Positions 1 to 8,916 of a DNA stretch of 44,995 nt are shown piece by piece; position 1 is the first letter of the stretch; every line of letters starts with the position of its first letter. The notes under the pieces were generated by a model. It worked only from the letters and a program-made list of their open reading frames with translations. It did not search any database and was not told the origin of the DNA. This DNA is from Sphingobacteriales bacterium TSM_CSM (GTDB lineage: Bacteria; Bacteroidota; Bacteroidia; Chitinophagales; UBA2359). The stretch lies in the NCBI GenBank assembly GCA_002212725.1, contig MTCR01000089.1, positions 1-44,995 on the forward strand, in the 5' to 3' direction. The position numbers and the translations under genes were made by a program.

Positions 1-162
1 GGTAGCAAAATCGAGGCGCACTACATTGCTGTTGCTGTTAAAAAACAGGTTTCGCATGGTTTGGGCGCTACCCAACTGCAGGAGGAATACCCACGCCACT
101 AAACCGGTAAATACTTTTGAATAATATTTAAGCAAAATAAAATGTGGAATATTTTTTGTCAT
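1..162 (-). CDS. Secreted protein, N-terminal fragment (runs off left edge)
   Basis: An open frame of 54 codons starts at the ATG whose complement lies at 160-162 and continues past base 1. The first ~40 residues form a clear signal peptide: a short N-terminus with Lys residues, a hydrophobic core (VFTGLVAWVFLLQLG), then an S-A-Q cleavage-like site. The mature part begins T-M-R-N-L-F-F-N-S-N-S. It starts only 37 bases after the stop of the large metalloprotease gene on the same strand, so it is probably co-transcribed with it. The function cannot be told from so short a piece. An exported protein is well supported by the signal sequence; T9SS export is only a guess from its neighbours. Confidence 0.7.
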   Translation of the reverse strand, partial: MTKNIPHFILLKYYSKVFTGLVAWVFLLQLGSAQTMRNLFFNSNSNVVRLDFAT

Positions 163-199
163 TGGCAATATTAATTTTGTATGTTGCTGCATTGTAGTG

Positions 200-3100
200 C
201 TACCTGGCAATGATAGTTTTAGCAACAGTTCTTTGTTTTGGTGTAACTACATCAATGAAATAGACACCATTACTATACAACGAAAGGTTAATTGAAACAG
301 GTTCTATGTTATTGGCAGGGGGTAATTGGTTAAACATCAGGAGTCTTCCCAAGATGTCGTAAACCTCTACTTCAACCGGTTCAAATAACCATTGCCGGGG
401 TATTTCAAGCATAACCAATCCGGTTTTGGTAGGATTTGGGTACAATTTAATAAGTTCGGTTGCTTGTAATTCGGGTTGGTCTTCGGTTCCAACAATTCCG
501 GGAGCAAATACAAAATATTGCTGGCAATCGTTTTTGTCGGTAACCGTTACAGTTACAGGGTTGGTAAAATTGCTTAAAAAAGCCGAGCTTCCTGTATTAC
601 CATTGCTCCACTCATAGGTGTAAAAGGGAGTTCCGCCTGTTACCAGCGTAATTGCCAGATATCCGCCGCTTTCTACAGGTGAAACATACCCTGTAACCTG
701 CAAAGTGTTAAAAGGCATTTCAAAAGAACCTATATTCCAAATAGTGCAGCCTATATTTACATATACCTGGTATAACCCGGCATTCAGATTGGTAAAAGTG
801 GGTGAGGGTTGGAAATTGACACCATCTACAGAATATTGGTAATTGTTTGTTGGCGGCGGACCCTGCACTATTTGCACACTAAAACCATCGGTACAATTTC
901 CTGTGTCGTATAAAGGGTTAATGGCGGCTGTAACGTTGCAAGAAGAGCTGCAAATACTTGCTGTACCTTCAAGTATATAAATGCAACCGGTATTATCGGT
1001 AATGACTAATGAATAGTTGGGGTCAAATAATTGTCCGCTTACAAAAGAGCCTGAAACCGGCACTTCAACCCCATCAACAAAATAGGGTGGTGTTCCGCCG
1101 CTTATGGTAAACGATAATGCATACCCACCCGTTGAAAAACAAATTATTGCCGGATTTCCGGTTGCCTGCGGGCTGTTTATGGTGAATGGAGGTGGGGTAA
1201 TACTCACCATTACATCATCATAACCCAAGCATCCATTGTTATCTGTAAAGGTAACTGTATATATAGTGTTGACAAGCGGACTAACTTCCACCGAAGCTTC
1301 GTTACCGGCGTCATTGCTCCATAAAAAGTTACCCGATGTGTTGCTGCTGGCAGTTAGCACAACACTTTGACCCGCGCAAATGTATTGGTCTTCTCCTGCA
1401 TTAACAACCGGAAGTGGCAACAGCGTTACTGATACTGTATCAACGCCGGTACAGTTGTTGTTGTCTGTACCCCAAACCACGTAGTTAGTATTAATTTGAG
1501 GAGAAACGAATATGTTTGAAGTGGTTTGCCCAGTGTTCCATTCATATTCAATTCCACCCGATGCCTGTAGCCATGTAGTGCTGCCTGTGCAAATGGATTG
1601 GTCGGGGCCTGCATAGATTTCGGGTAAGGGTAATACAGTAACGGTAGTATTATCCGAGTCTGTACAACCGTTACTATCGGTAACCGTTACCCAATAAACA
1701 GTAGTTTCAGCAGGATAAACCGCAATAGAGGAGGTGTTTTCATTGGTACTCCAATGAAAGTAAATACCGCCGGTAGCTGTTAGTACAGTACCTTCGCCAT
1801 AACATATATTTTGCGGACTGCCGGCATTTGCTACCGGATTTTGGAAAATATTTACAGTAACCGTATCGGTAGCAGCACATCCCAGGCTATTGTAAACAGT
1901 TACAATATAGGAAGATGTTGTTACAGGCGCAACACTTATAGCAGCAGCATTTTGTCCTGTACTCCATAAGTAACTTATTCCCCCTGATGCGGTAAGCCAA
2001 ACAGGCACCCCTGCGCAGGCGCTTACATCAGGTCCGGCATTGGCAGAGGGCAATTCATTTATTGTAACAACGTTATTGGCACTTACCTGTGGGCAGGCAC
2101 CGCTTGCTGCAACGGTATTGGTAATAACATATTCGCCCGGAGCGCTGTTATTCAGGTCAATTATGCCGTTTGTTTCGTTAATAACTAAGCCGCCGGGCAT
2201 TGCCGACCAAATACCTGAAGTGGCACCTATTGCCATCAGGGGTGCAGCAAATCCGCTTCCTTTACAATATGCAGTATTGCTATAACCAAATGTTGCCGTA
2301 GGCACCGTGGCGCATATCAAACAATCATTAACAATAATGGTTAAGGTTGCCTGATCATTGTTGCAAGGTGGAGTGCCTGCTACAGTATAAGCGTAGGTGT
2401 AAGTATTGCCTGCCTCCAGGTTGTTGCCATCAAATATGGCATTATCGGTTAATGGGGGAGCGCCGTTAAGGGGCGAAAATGTGCCTCCGGCAGCACCGGT
2501 TAACATAGAATTTACATTGATAATTGTATTGCCTTCATCAGAGCTATTGCATACGGTAGCGCTGTTATCAGCACCTGCATTGGGAGGATTAATTACCTCA
2601 ACCAAAATGACTTTACTGGTACTGCAATTGGCAGCGTTGGTAATGGTTACTGTATAAAGACCGTTCATAGCCGGGGAGGAATTGCTTATTATTGGATTTT
2701 GCAAATCTGAAACAAAACCGTTAGGACCGGCCCAATTATAACTTACACCGCCACTACTGCTAAAAACTATGTCGTCTCCGGCACATAAGGGGCTGTTTCC
2801 TGCAATTGCACCAACAGGAGCAGGGTTTACCAAAACGGGTATGGAAGTAAACCCGCTGCATCCTGCAGCATTGCTTACCGTTACACTATAAGTGGCAGAT
2901 TCTGAAACATAGATAGTATTTGAGTTGGATATAATTTCCGGACTTTCACTGCTGCTCCATGCATAACTTGCATAACCGGGCGCTACCCATAGCATTGAAA
3001 TTTCTCCTTCACAAATACTGTTTTCACCGTTTATTGCAGGAAACAAAATGTTATTAACGGCAATAGTTACCGAATCGGAAACTGAACAGCCATTAGCTCC

Positions 3101-6100
3101 CATTGCCGTAACATGGTAAGTGCCGTTTAATGCAGTGGTTGCAATAGCGCTTACCACAGGGTTCTGTTGAGTTGAATAAAAACCACCGGGGCCGCTCCAT
3201 GTATAAGAGGTTGCGCCGGAGCCATTGGCATAAAGAATTAATGAACTCCCTATACAGGGATTGCTGCTTCCGGCTACTAAAATAGGCGGCTCATTAACCA
3301 GCACTTGAACCGAAGTTGTAGTGCTGCAACCCCATGTATTGGTTACAGTTACCTGATAGGTGGTATTGGTAATTGGGTTTACTACAATGGGTGAACCACT
3401 TTGATTGTTACTCCACGCATAGCTAAAATTAGGCGCACCTGTTAATTGGGCACTTTCACCCAAACAAATTGCAGACGGCTGTGCCCAAACCGAGGGGATA
3501 GGCTGCGGGTTAATGACTACGTAATAATTGGCACTTACTTCCGGACAACTGCCCAGTTCAGGAACAGTATTTGTTACAAGGTAAGTGCCGGGTAAACTAC
3601 TGTTTAAATTTATAGCGCCATTAAGTGAATTTAAAGTTAAACCTGCCGGATAGGAAGTCCAGGTGCCCGATGTTGCGCCAGGCTGTAAACTGGGTAAAGC
3701 CATACCCGTACCAACACAATAACTGCCGGAACTGTAAGCAAAACTGGCATCGGGAGGGTTGGCACATATAGCACAATCTTGAACAAAGACAGTAAACAGG
3801 GCATCATCGCTTTCGCAGGGAGCTGCACCGCTAACCGTATAATTGTAAAAATAATTTGCTCCGGCTGGCAAGCCATTGCCCATAAAGGTATTTCCGCCAA
3901 TTAACAAAGGCGCCCCGCCTGTTGCCGAAAACGTACCACCTGTTGTTCCTGTCACAAGGCTGTTCAGGTTCACAGTCACAATGCCCTCCGATGAATCATT
4001 GCAAATAGCAATACTGTTGTCAGTCCCTGCATCGGGCTTTGGTATAACCGAAATATTCACAGACGCAGTATTGTTGCAATTGTAGCTATTGCTAACCGTA
4101 ACTAAATAGGTTCCGCTGAATAGCAGGCCTGCGTTACTAATTTGTGGGTTTTGCACTGAACTTGCAAAGCTGTTCGGACCACTCCACAGATAGTTGGTGC
4201 CGCCACTGCAGCTTAGATTCAGATTGTCTTCTTCGCAAACAGGACTGTTGCTGCTTACATTTACAACCGGAACTGGGTTTACAGTTACAATGGTTGATGT
4301 ACTGCCGGTACAGCCCGAACTATTGGTAACAGTTACACTATATATGCCTTGCATACTTGCGTTTATGCTGGCTGTATTTGCACCGGTACTCCAGTTATAG
4401 ATTGTGTAACCATTGCCTGCATGTAGTACGGTACTTGATCCCTGACAAATGGTTGTGTAGCCCGTTATTTGCGGAAATAGCACGTTGGTTACAACAATAT
4501 TGACAGACTGGCTGGCACTGCAACCCGTTGCATTGGTAACAGTAACCGTGTAGGTGCCGTTATGTAAAGAAGACGCGCTATTGGTAACCAAAGGGTTTGC
4601 CTGCATTGCGCTGAAACCATTAGGTCCCGACCAGGAATAACTACCGCCTCCTGTTGCAGATAAGCTAAACACCCCTCCTGTGCAGGGGTTATTACTTCCT
4701 ATGCTTATAATTGGGGGTTGTTGTACACTTACATTAACAGATGCTGTGGCAGAACATAAGTCATAGTTGGTTACAGTAACCGAATAAATGCCGTTCATGG
4801 CTGTGGTAGCGTTGGTAATTGATGGATTCTGCTGATTGGAGCTAAAACCGTTTGGCCCGTTCCAGGTGTAATAATTACCGCCGCTGCAACTTAAACTAAT
4901 GGGGTTACCCGCACAAACAGGGCTGTTGCTGTTAATATTGGGCACAGGATTTGGAAGGCTGCTTACCACTACAGATGCGCTTCCGGTACAACCCGAAGCG
5001 TTGCTTACCGCAACACTATACAAGCCGGAATTAGCGATGGTAATTGAACTTGTGGTTGCTCCCGTATTCCATGTATAGTTGTTATAGATATTATCAACCC
5101 AAAGGGTTTCGGTAGCGCCATCACAAATAAAAGGGTTTCCGAATATATTTGGTTGCAGTGAATTGTTTACGGATACCTGAACCGATGTATTTGCCGTACA
5201 GCCATTTGAGCCGGTAACCGTAACTGTGTACACCCCATTCATAACAGCCGAAGCACCGGTGCTTACCGTTGGGTTTTGCAAGGAAGAGGTAAACCCGTTT
5301 GGTCCACTCCATTGATATGCAGCACCTCCCGAAGCGTTAAGCGTAAACAAGCCGCCGGAACAGGGGTTATTGCTATTTGCCTGAGGGGTTGGTAGTGGCT
5401 GAACAGATACAGCCGTTGTAGCACTCGCTGTACATCCAACATTGTTGGTTACCGTAGCCGAGTAAATGCCGCCCATAGCTATGGTAGCACCCTCTCGAAC
5501 CGGATTTTGTTGTGTGGAAATAAAGCCATTCGGACCCGACCATGAGAAATAAAGACCTTGGCTGCTGTTGAGTGTAATGGTTTTTCCGGCACAAACCGGA
5601 CTATTGCTGCCCAAAGATATGGTAAATGGTAAACTTGTGCCTATAGTGGCTGCAGCGGTTGCTGTACAGCCACTTCCCGATACTGTAACAGAGTAAGTGC
5701 CCGGCGCTAATCCTGAAGGGTTTTGCTGATTACCTGCAATAGCAGGAAACCAGGTGTATGCAGGCGAAGCAATGCCGGAACTTGCCACAAAAATACTGCC
5801 GTTGTTAAGTCCGCAAGTAGTGTTTGAAGCCGTTGCAGTGGCATTAACCCCGTTGCAGGGGTTAATGGTATTGCAAGTATAGTTGGCAGTAAAACCTGCT
5901 GCCGTTACTGATGAATTGCTGGCAAAGGTTATGTACATGGTTGGTCCGCTTGAGGTAATAACCGGAGGCAGTGTATTGCCGGAGTAGGTACCTAATGAAG
6001 ACGCACTTGAATTGCTGCCATTGTAAATGCGCAGCAGGTCTGACCCCGATTGTGTGCTGAAATCGGTAAAAGTAAGTGTTACACTGGCAGCACCGGCAGG

Positions 6101-8776
6101 AGACAACAACCAACTGCATGATTGATTATTTAAATAATTTTGGGTGCCGCTACCATCAGAAAAACTGCCGCTACAAGCGGTTAGTGTGTTGGCGCCAGAA
6201 CAAAAATCGGGTAAAGTACAGGAATAGGAAGCACTCCAACCGCTTAATGTGACGGATACATCGGTGGTAAACTTAATAAACATTGTTCCCGAATTTGCAG
6301 TAACCGCAGCAGGTAAAGTAGTTCCCGAGTAGCTTCCCAATAAGGGTGCACTTGAGTTGCTGCCATTATATACTTTCACAAAATCAAATCCCGCTTCTGT
6401 GTTAAAACTGCTGAATGTAAGGGTTATAGCCGTAGCCCCGCCTGGATTTATAAGCCAGGAACAATTTAGATTATTGCTGTAATTATTACTTCCGCTCCCG
6501 TCACTTAAAGTTCCGCTACAAGTATTTAGGGTAGTGGTTCCGGAGCATGTAGCGCCTATTGTGCATGTGTAATTTGCTGTAAAACCGGCGCCTGTTATGC
6601 TCTCATCTGTTGTAAATGTAATATACATATTTGGGCCCGAATTAACTGAAGCGGGAAGTGACGCTCCCGCATAGCTACCCAGCAATGGATAAGAAGCATT
6701 TGGCCCGTTATAAACTCTTACAAAATCATATCCCGCTTCTGTATTAAATGCGGAAAAAGTAAGCGTAACATTACTTGCCCCTGTTGGCGCAATGAGCCAA
6801 CTGCAAGATTGGTTATTGTTGTAATTTTGAGTGCCGCTGCCATCGGTAACAGTGCCTGTGCAACCGGTGTAGGTACTATTTCCGCTGCAAGGGCTGTATG
6901 ATTGCAATGTTATTGTTTGTGTAGTAGTTTGCTGCAGGGGTGGTACTGCACAGTTGTTGTAAGCTGTGAGGCTAACCGTATAGGTACCTGCTGCTGAAAA
7001 AGTGTGCGAGGGGTTGGTTAATGTAGAAGTATTGGAGGAACCGGTAGCCGGGTCTCCGAAATTCCAACTATAGGCATTAGAATTGCCCGATGTATTGGTA
7101 AAGGTAACGCTAAGTCCTGTAACGGCATAGGTAAACTGCGGAATTGGTGTTCCGCCGGTTACGGAAATTGTTACAGGAGCAGAAACAGAAACACAGCCAG
7201 CAGCATTGGTAACAGCAACGGTATAATTACCGCCGGCAGTAGCGTTGTAACTGATTGATGTTGCCCCTGATATATTGGTGCCATTTAGTTTCCATTGATA
7301 AGTGTAACCTGTACCACTTGGGCTTGCTGTGAGTTGCACGCTGCTGCCTGAACAGATGGTGGTACTTCCGGTTACGGTTATTGTGGCAAAACCGGAGGTC
7401 AGGCAAGATGCAGATTCAACTTTATTCCGAATTAAATTTCCGGGTAGGGTGCCAAAGCCGTTGGCAAAATTTATGCCGTATGAAGTCAGGTGGCAGTAAC
7501 TCATAATAGTGCCTCCATTTACCGGTGCCGGTCCGGGCATACAAGATCCTTCTACAGTATAACAATTGTCTATTGCTCCACCAGGCCAGGAACAGGCTTG
7601 TGTATGGGGTGACCCCAGATTATGCCCTATTTCGTGGGTTATAACCTCTACTGACCAAGAGTATAGAGGTAAATTTTGGTAAGTAGTTGCAATATTGCTA
7701 TATGCATGCCGGTTCGAGTTGGCACATAGTTTATTTAACCAGGCAACACCACCTAAGCCATTATTATTTGTAGAAAGCAGGTGAGCCAGGTCGCCGTTGA
7801 AACTATTGCCCACCTGTGCACCAAAAGCATTCAAGGACGAAGAAGAACTACTGTCGGGATAGGGGTCGGGAACAGTCCATACATATATTTGCGATATTTG
7901 GGTGGTAATACTTTCATTGGCATAAATAGCAGCCATTACATTAAATAATCCGGTTGTATAGTTTATGACATTGGCAGAACTGTTACTGAAATCGGTAAAC
8001 ATGTCGTAATCGCAATGAAAATATATTTTTACCACCTTATCACAATCGGGCTGAGCTTCAGAGAGCAGCAAATTTCCCGGCCAATTTCCGTTTTCATTAT
8101 TCGGAGTTAACTGATTGTAAATTGCTAAAGAATCATCATTTACCCCGCATTCAAAAAGGTTTTTAATATTTAGTTGTGCATCGTTGTAGAGTACATAAGT
8201 GTTGGCTTTGTTGGCAAGTTTACCCAAAACATAGTTGCCGTTTTGCAAAGCTATTATGCCCATTACATTATTTGAAAATAAACTTATAGCTGCCAATGAA
8301 CCTTCATTGCCCTGAACTTTGCCGCGGTAATGAATGCCTGTTTGATAGCTGACGGTTTTTTCTGTTTTATTAGACCCAATTTCAACTGCAGAAAAATTAT
8401 CGCTAAACAGGTTGACCCGGTCAAGTGCAACATGCATGCTTTGATTATCCGGTAACGGAATTTCAATAACTATATGCTCGCAATTTTCATTTAGCACCTT
8501 TACAAGCATCATGGCATCTAATTCCAGCAGCAAATTTCCGGGGGCAATATTATCTAATTCCTTTCCATAAAGGCTGTGTGGTTTTTTGCTGATTGTAAAC
8601 AGCGAAATAGTATCTGAACGAATATTGCCTGTTATTTCCTTTGCAACGGGTTGTGGCTTTCCTGCAGAAGCATAAGTGGGAAGTGCGCCAATACCGGAGA
8701 GCATATATGTAAGTACAATGAATGCAATTTTGCCAATTTGTTCAAGTTGGCTGTTTGTTTTGAGTATCAGAGCCAT
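200..8776 (-). CDS. Giant T9SS-secreted reprolysin-like metalloprotease with CUB and Ig-like repeats
   Basis: This 2858-residue protein has an N-terminal signal region (about 1-38) and a propeptide like that of M12B peptidases (about 45-190, with IPLPD and HYRGKVQG segments). The zinc motif HEIGHNLGSPH is at residues 381-391 and the Met-turn TIMSYCH at 423-429. An Ig-like and a PKD domain (to ~620) are followed by three CUB domains (about 628-735, 744-855, 859-968). A long stalk of Ig/PKD-like repeats comes next, seven of them carrying a GPNGF-type motif. The C-terminus (YPNP motif, final TIIAR) is a T9SS type A sorting domain. It should be exported by T9SS and cut proteins at or outside the cell surface. 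The catalytic residues look intact. The substrate is unknown; CUB and Ig-like parts suggest adhesion or protein binding. It is the third of three similarly built minus-strand genes. Confidence 0.92.
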   Translation of the reverse strand: MALILKTNSQLEQIGKIAFIVLTYMLSGIGALPTYASAGKPQPVAKEITGNIRSDTISLFTISKKPHSLYGKELDNIAPGNLLLELDAMMLVKVLNENCEHIVIEIPLPDNQSMHVALDRVNLFSDNFSAVEIGSNKTEKTVSYQTGIHYRGKVQGNEGSLAAISLFSNNVMGIIALQNGNYVLGKLANKANTYVLYNDAQLNIKNLFECGVNDDSLAIYNQLTPNNENGNWPGNLLLSEAQPDCDKVVKIYFHCDYDMFTDFSNSSANVINYTTGLFNVMAAIYANESITTQISQIYVWTVPDPYPDSSSSSSLNAFGAQVGNSFNGDLAHLLSTNNNGLGGVAWLNKLCANSNRHAYSNIATTYQNLPLYSWSVEVITHEIGHNLGSPHTQACSWPGGAIDNCYTVEGSCMPGPAPVNGGTIMSYCHLTSYGINFANGFGTLPGNLIRNKVESASCLTSGFATITVTGSTTICSGSSVQLTASPSGTGYTYQWKLNGTNISGATSISYNATAGGNYTVAVTNAAGCVSVSAPVTISVTGGTPIPQFTYAVTGLSVTFTNTSGNSNAYSWNFGDPATGSSNTSTLTNPSHTFSAAGTYTVSLTAYNNCAVPPLQQTTTQTITLQSYSPCSGNSTYTGCTGTVTDGSGTQNYNNNQSCSWLIAPTGASNVTLTFSAFNTEAGYDFVRVYNGPNASYPLLGSYAGASLPASVNSGPNMYITFTTDESITGAGFTANYTCTIGATCSGTTTLNTCSGTLSDGSGSNNYSNNLNCSWLINPGGATAITLTFSSFNTEAGFDFVKVYNGSNSSAPLLGSYSGTTLPAAVTANSGTMFIKFTTDVSVTLSGWSASYSCTLPDFCSGANTLTACSGSFSDGSGTQNYLNNQSCSWLLSPAGAASVTLTFTDFSTQSGSDLLRIYNGSNSSASSLGTYSGNTLPPVITSSGPTMYITFASNSSVTAAGFTANYTCNTINPCNGVNATATASNTTCGLNNGSIFVASSGIASPAYTWFPAIAGNQQNPSGLAPGTYSVTVSGSGCTATAAATIGTSLPFTISLGSNSPVCAGKTITLNSSQGLYFSWSGPNGFISTQQNPVREGATIAMGGIYSATVTNNVGCTASATTAVSVQPLPTPQANSNNPCSGGLFTLNASGGAAYQWSGPNGFTSSLQNPTVSTGASAVMNGVYTVTVTGSNGCTANTSVQVSVNNSLQPNIFGNPFICDGATETLWVDNIYNNYTWNTGATTSSITIANSGLYSVAVSNASGCTGSASVVVSSLPNPVPNINSNSPVCAGNPISLSCSGGNYYTWNGPNGFSSNQQNPSITNATTAMNGIYSVTVTNYDLCSATASVNVSVQQPPIISIGSNNPCTGGVFSLSATGGGSYSWSGPNGFSAMQANPLVTNSASSLHNGTYTVTVTNATGCSASQSVNIVVTNVLFPQITGYTTICQGSSTVLHAGNGYTIYNWSTGANTASINASMQGIYSVTVTNSSGCTGSTSTIVTVNPVPVVNVSSNSPVCEEDNLNLSCSGGTNYLWSGPNSFASSVQNPQISNAGLLFSGTYLVTVSNSYNCNNTASVNISVIPKPDAGTDNSIAICNDSSEGIVTVNLNSLVTGTTGGTFSATGGAPLLIGGNTFMGNGLPAGANYFYNYTVSGAAPCESDDALFTVFVQDCAICANPPDASFAYSSGSYCVGTGMALPSLQPGATSGTWTSYPAGLTLNSLNGAINLNSSLPGTYLVTNTVPELGSCPEVSANYYVVINPQPIPSVWAQPSAICLGESAQLTGAPNFSYAWSNNQSGSPIVVNPITNTTYQVTVTNTWGCSTTTSVQVLVNEPPILVAGSSNPCIGSSLILYANGSGATSYTWSGPGGFYSTQQNPVVSAIATTALNGTYHVTAMGANGCSVSDSVTIAVNNILFPAINGENSICEGEISMLWVAPGYASYAWSSSESPEIISNSNTIYVSESATYSVTVSNAAGCSGFTSIPVLVNPAPVGAIAGNSPLCAGDDIVFSSSGGVSYNWAGPNGFVSDLQNPIISNSSPAMNGLYTVTITNAANCSTSKVILVEVINPPNAGADNSATVCNSSDEGNTIINVNSMLTGAAGGTFSPLNGAPPLTDNAIFDGNNLEAGNTYTYAYTVAGTPPCNNDQATLTIIVNDCLICATVPTATFGYSNTAYCKGSGFAAPLMAIGATSGIWSAMPGGLVINETNGIIDLNNSAPGEYVITNTVAASGACPQVSANNVVTINELPSANAGPDVSACAGVPVWLTASGGISYLWSTGQNAAAISVAPVTTSSYIVTVYNSLGCAATDTVTVNIFQNPVANAGSPQNICYGEGTVLTATGGIYFHWSTNENTSSIAVYPAETTVYWVTVTDSNGCTDSDNTTVTVLPLPEIYAGPDQSICTGSTTWLQASGGIEYEWNTGQTTSNIFVSPQINTNYVVWGTDNNNCTGVDTVSVTLLPLPVVNAGEDQYICAGQSVVLTASSNTSGNFLWSNDAGNEASVEVSPLVNTIYTVTFTDNNGCLGYDDVMVSITPPPFTINSPQATGNPAIICFSTGGYALSFTISGGTPPYFVDGVEVPVSGSFVSGQLFDPNYSLVITDNTGCIYILEGTASICSSSCNVTAAINPLYDTGNCTDGFSVQIVQGPPPTNNYQYSVDGVNFQPSPTFTNLNAGLYQVYVNIGCTIWNIGSFEMPFNTLQVTGYVSPVESGGYLAITLVTGGTPFYTYEWSNGNTGSSAFLSNFTNPVTVTVTDKNDCQQYFVFAPGIVGTEDQPELQATELIKLYPNPTKTGLVMLEIPRQWLFEPVEVEVYDILGRLLMFNQLPPANNIEPVSINLSLYSNGVYFIDVVTPKQRTVAKTIIAR

Positions 8777-8916
8777 GATTTTATTTTTTATAAGCTGATT
8801 GTTTAGGGCAAGAGGATAATATCATAAAAGAAATGAACAGCAGTACCCCCCTTCGTATCCCGAACTTAATTTGCTGCCTTTGTTTAATGTGTTGCATATT
8901 CAATTACTGTTACACA

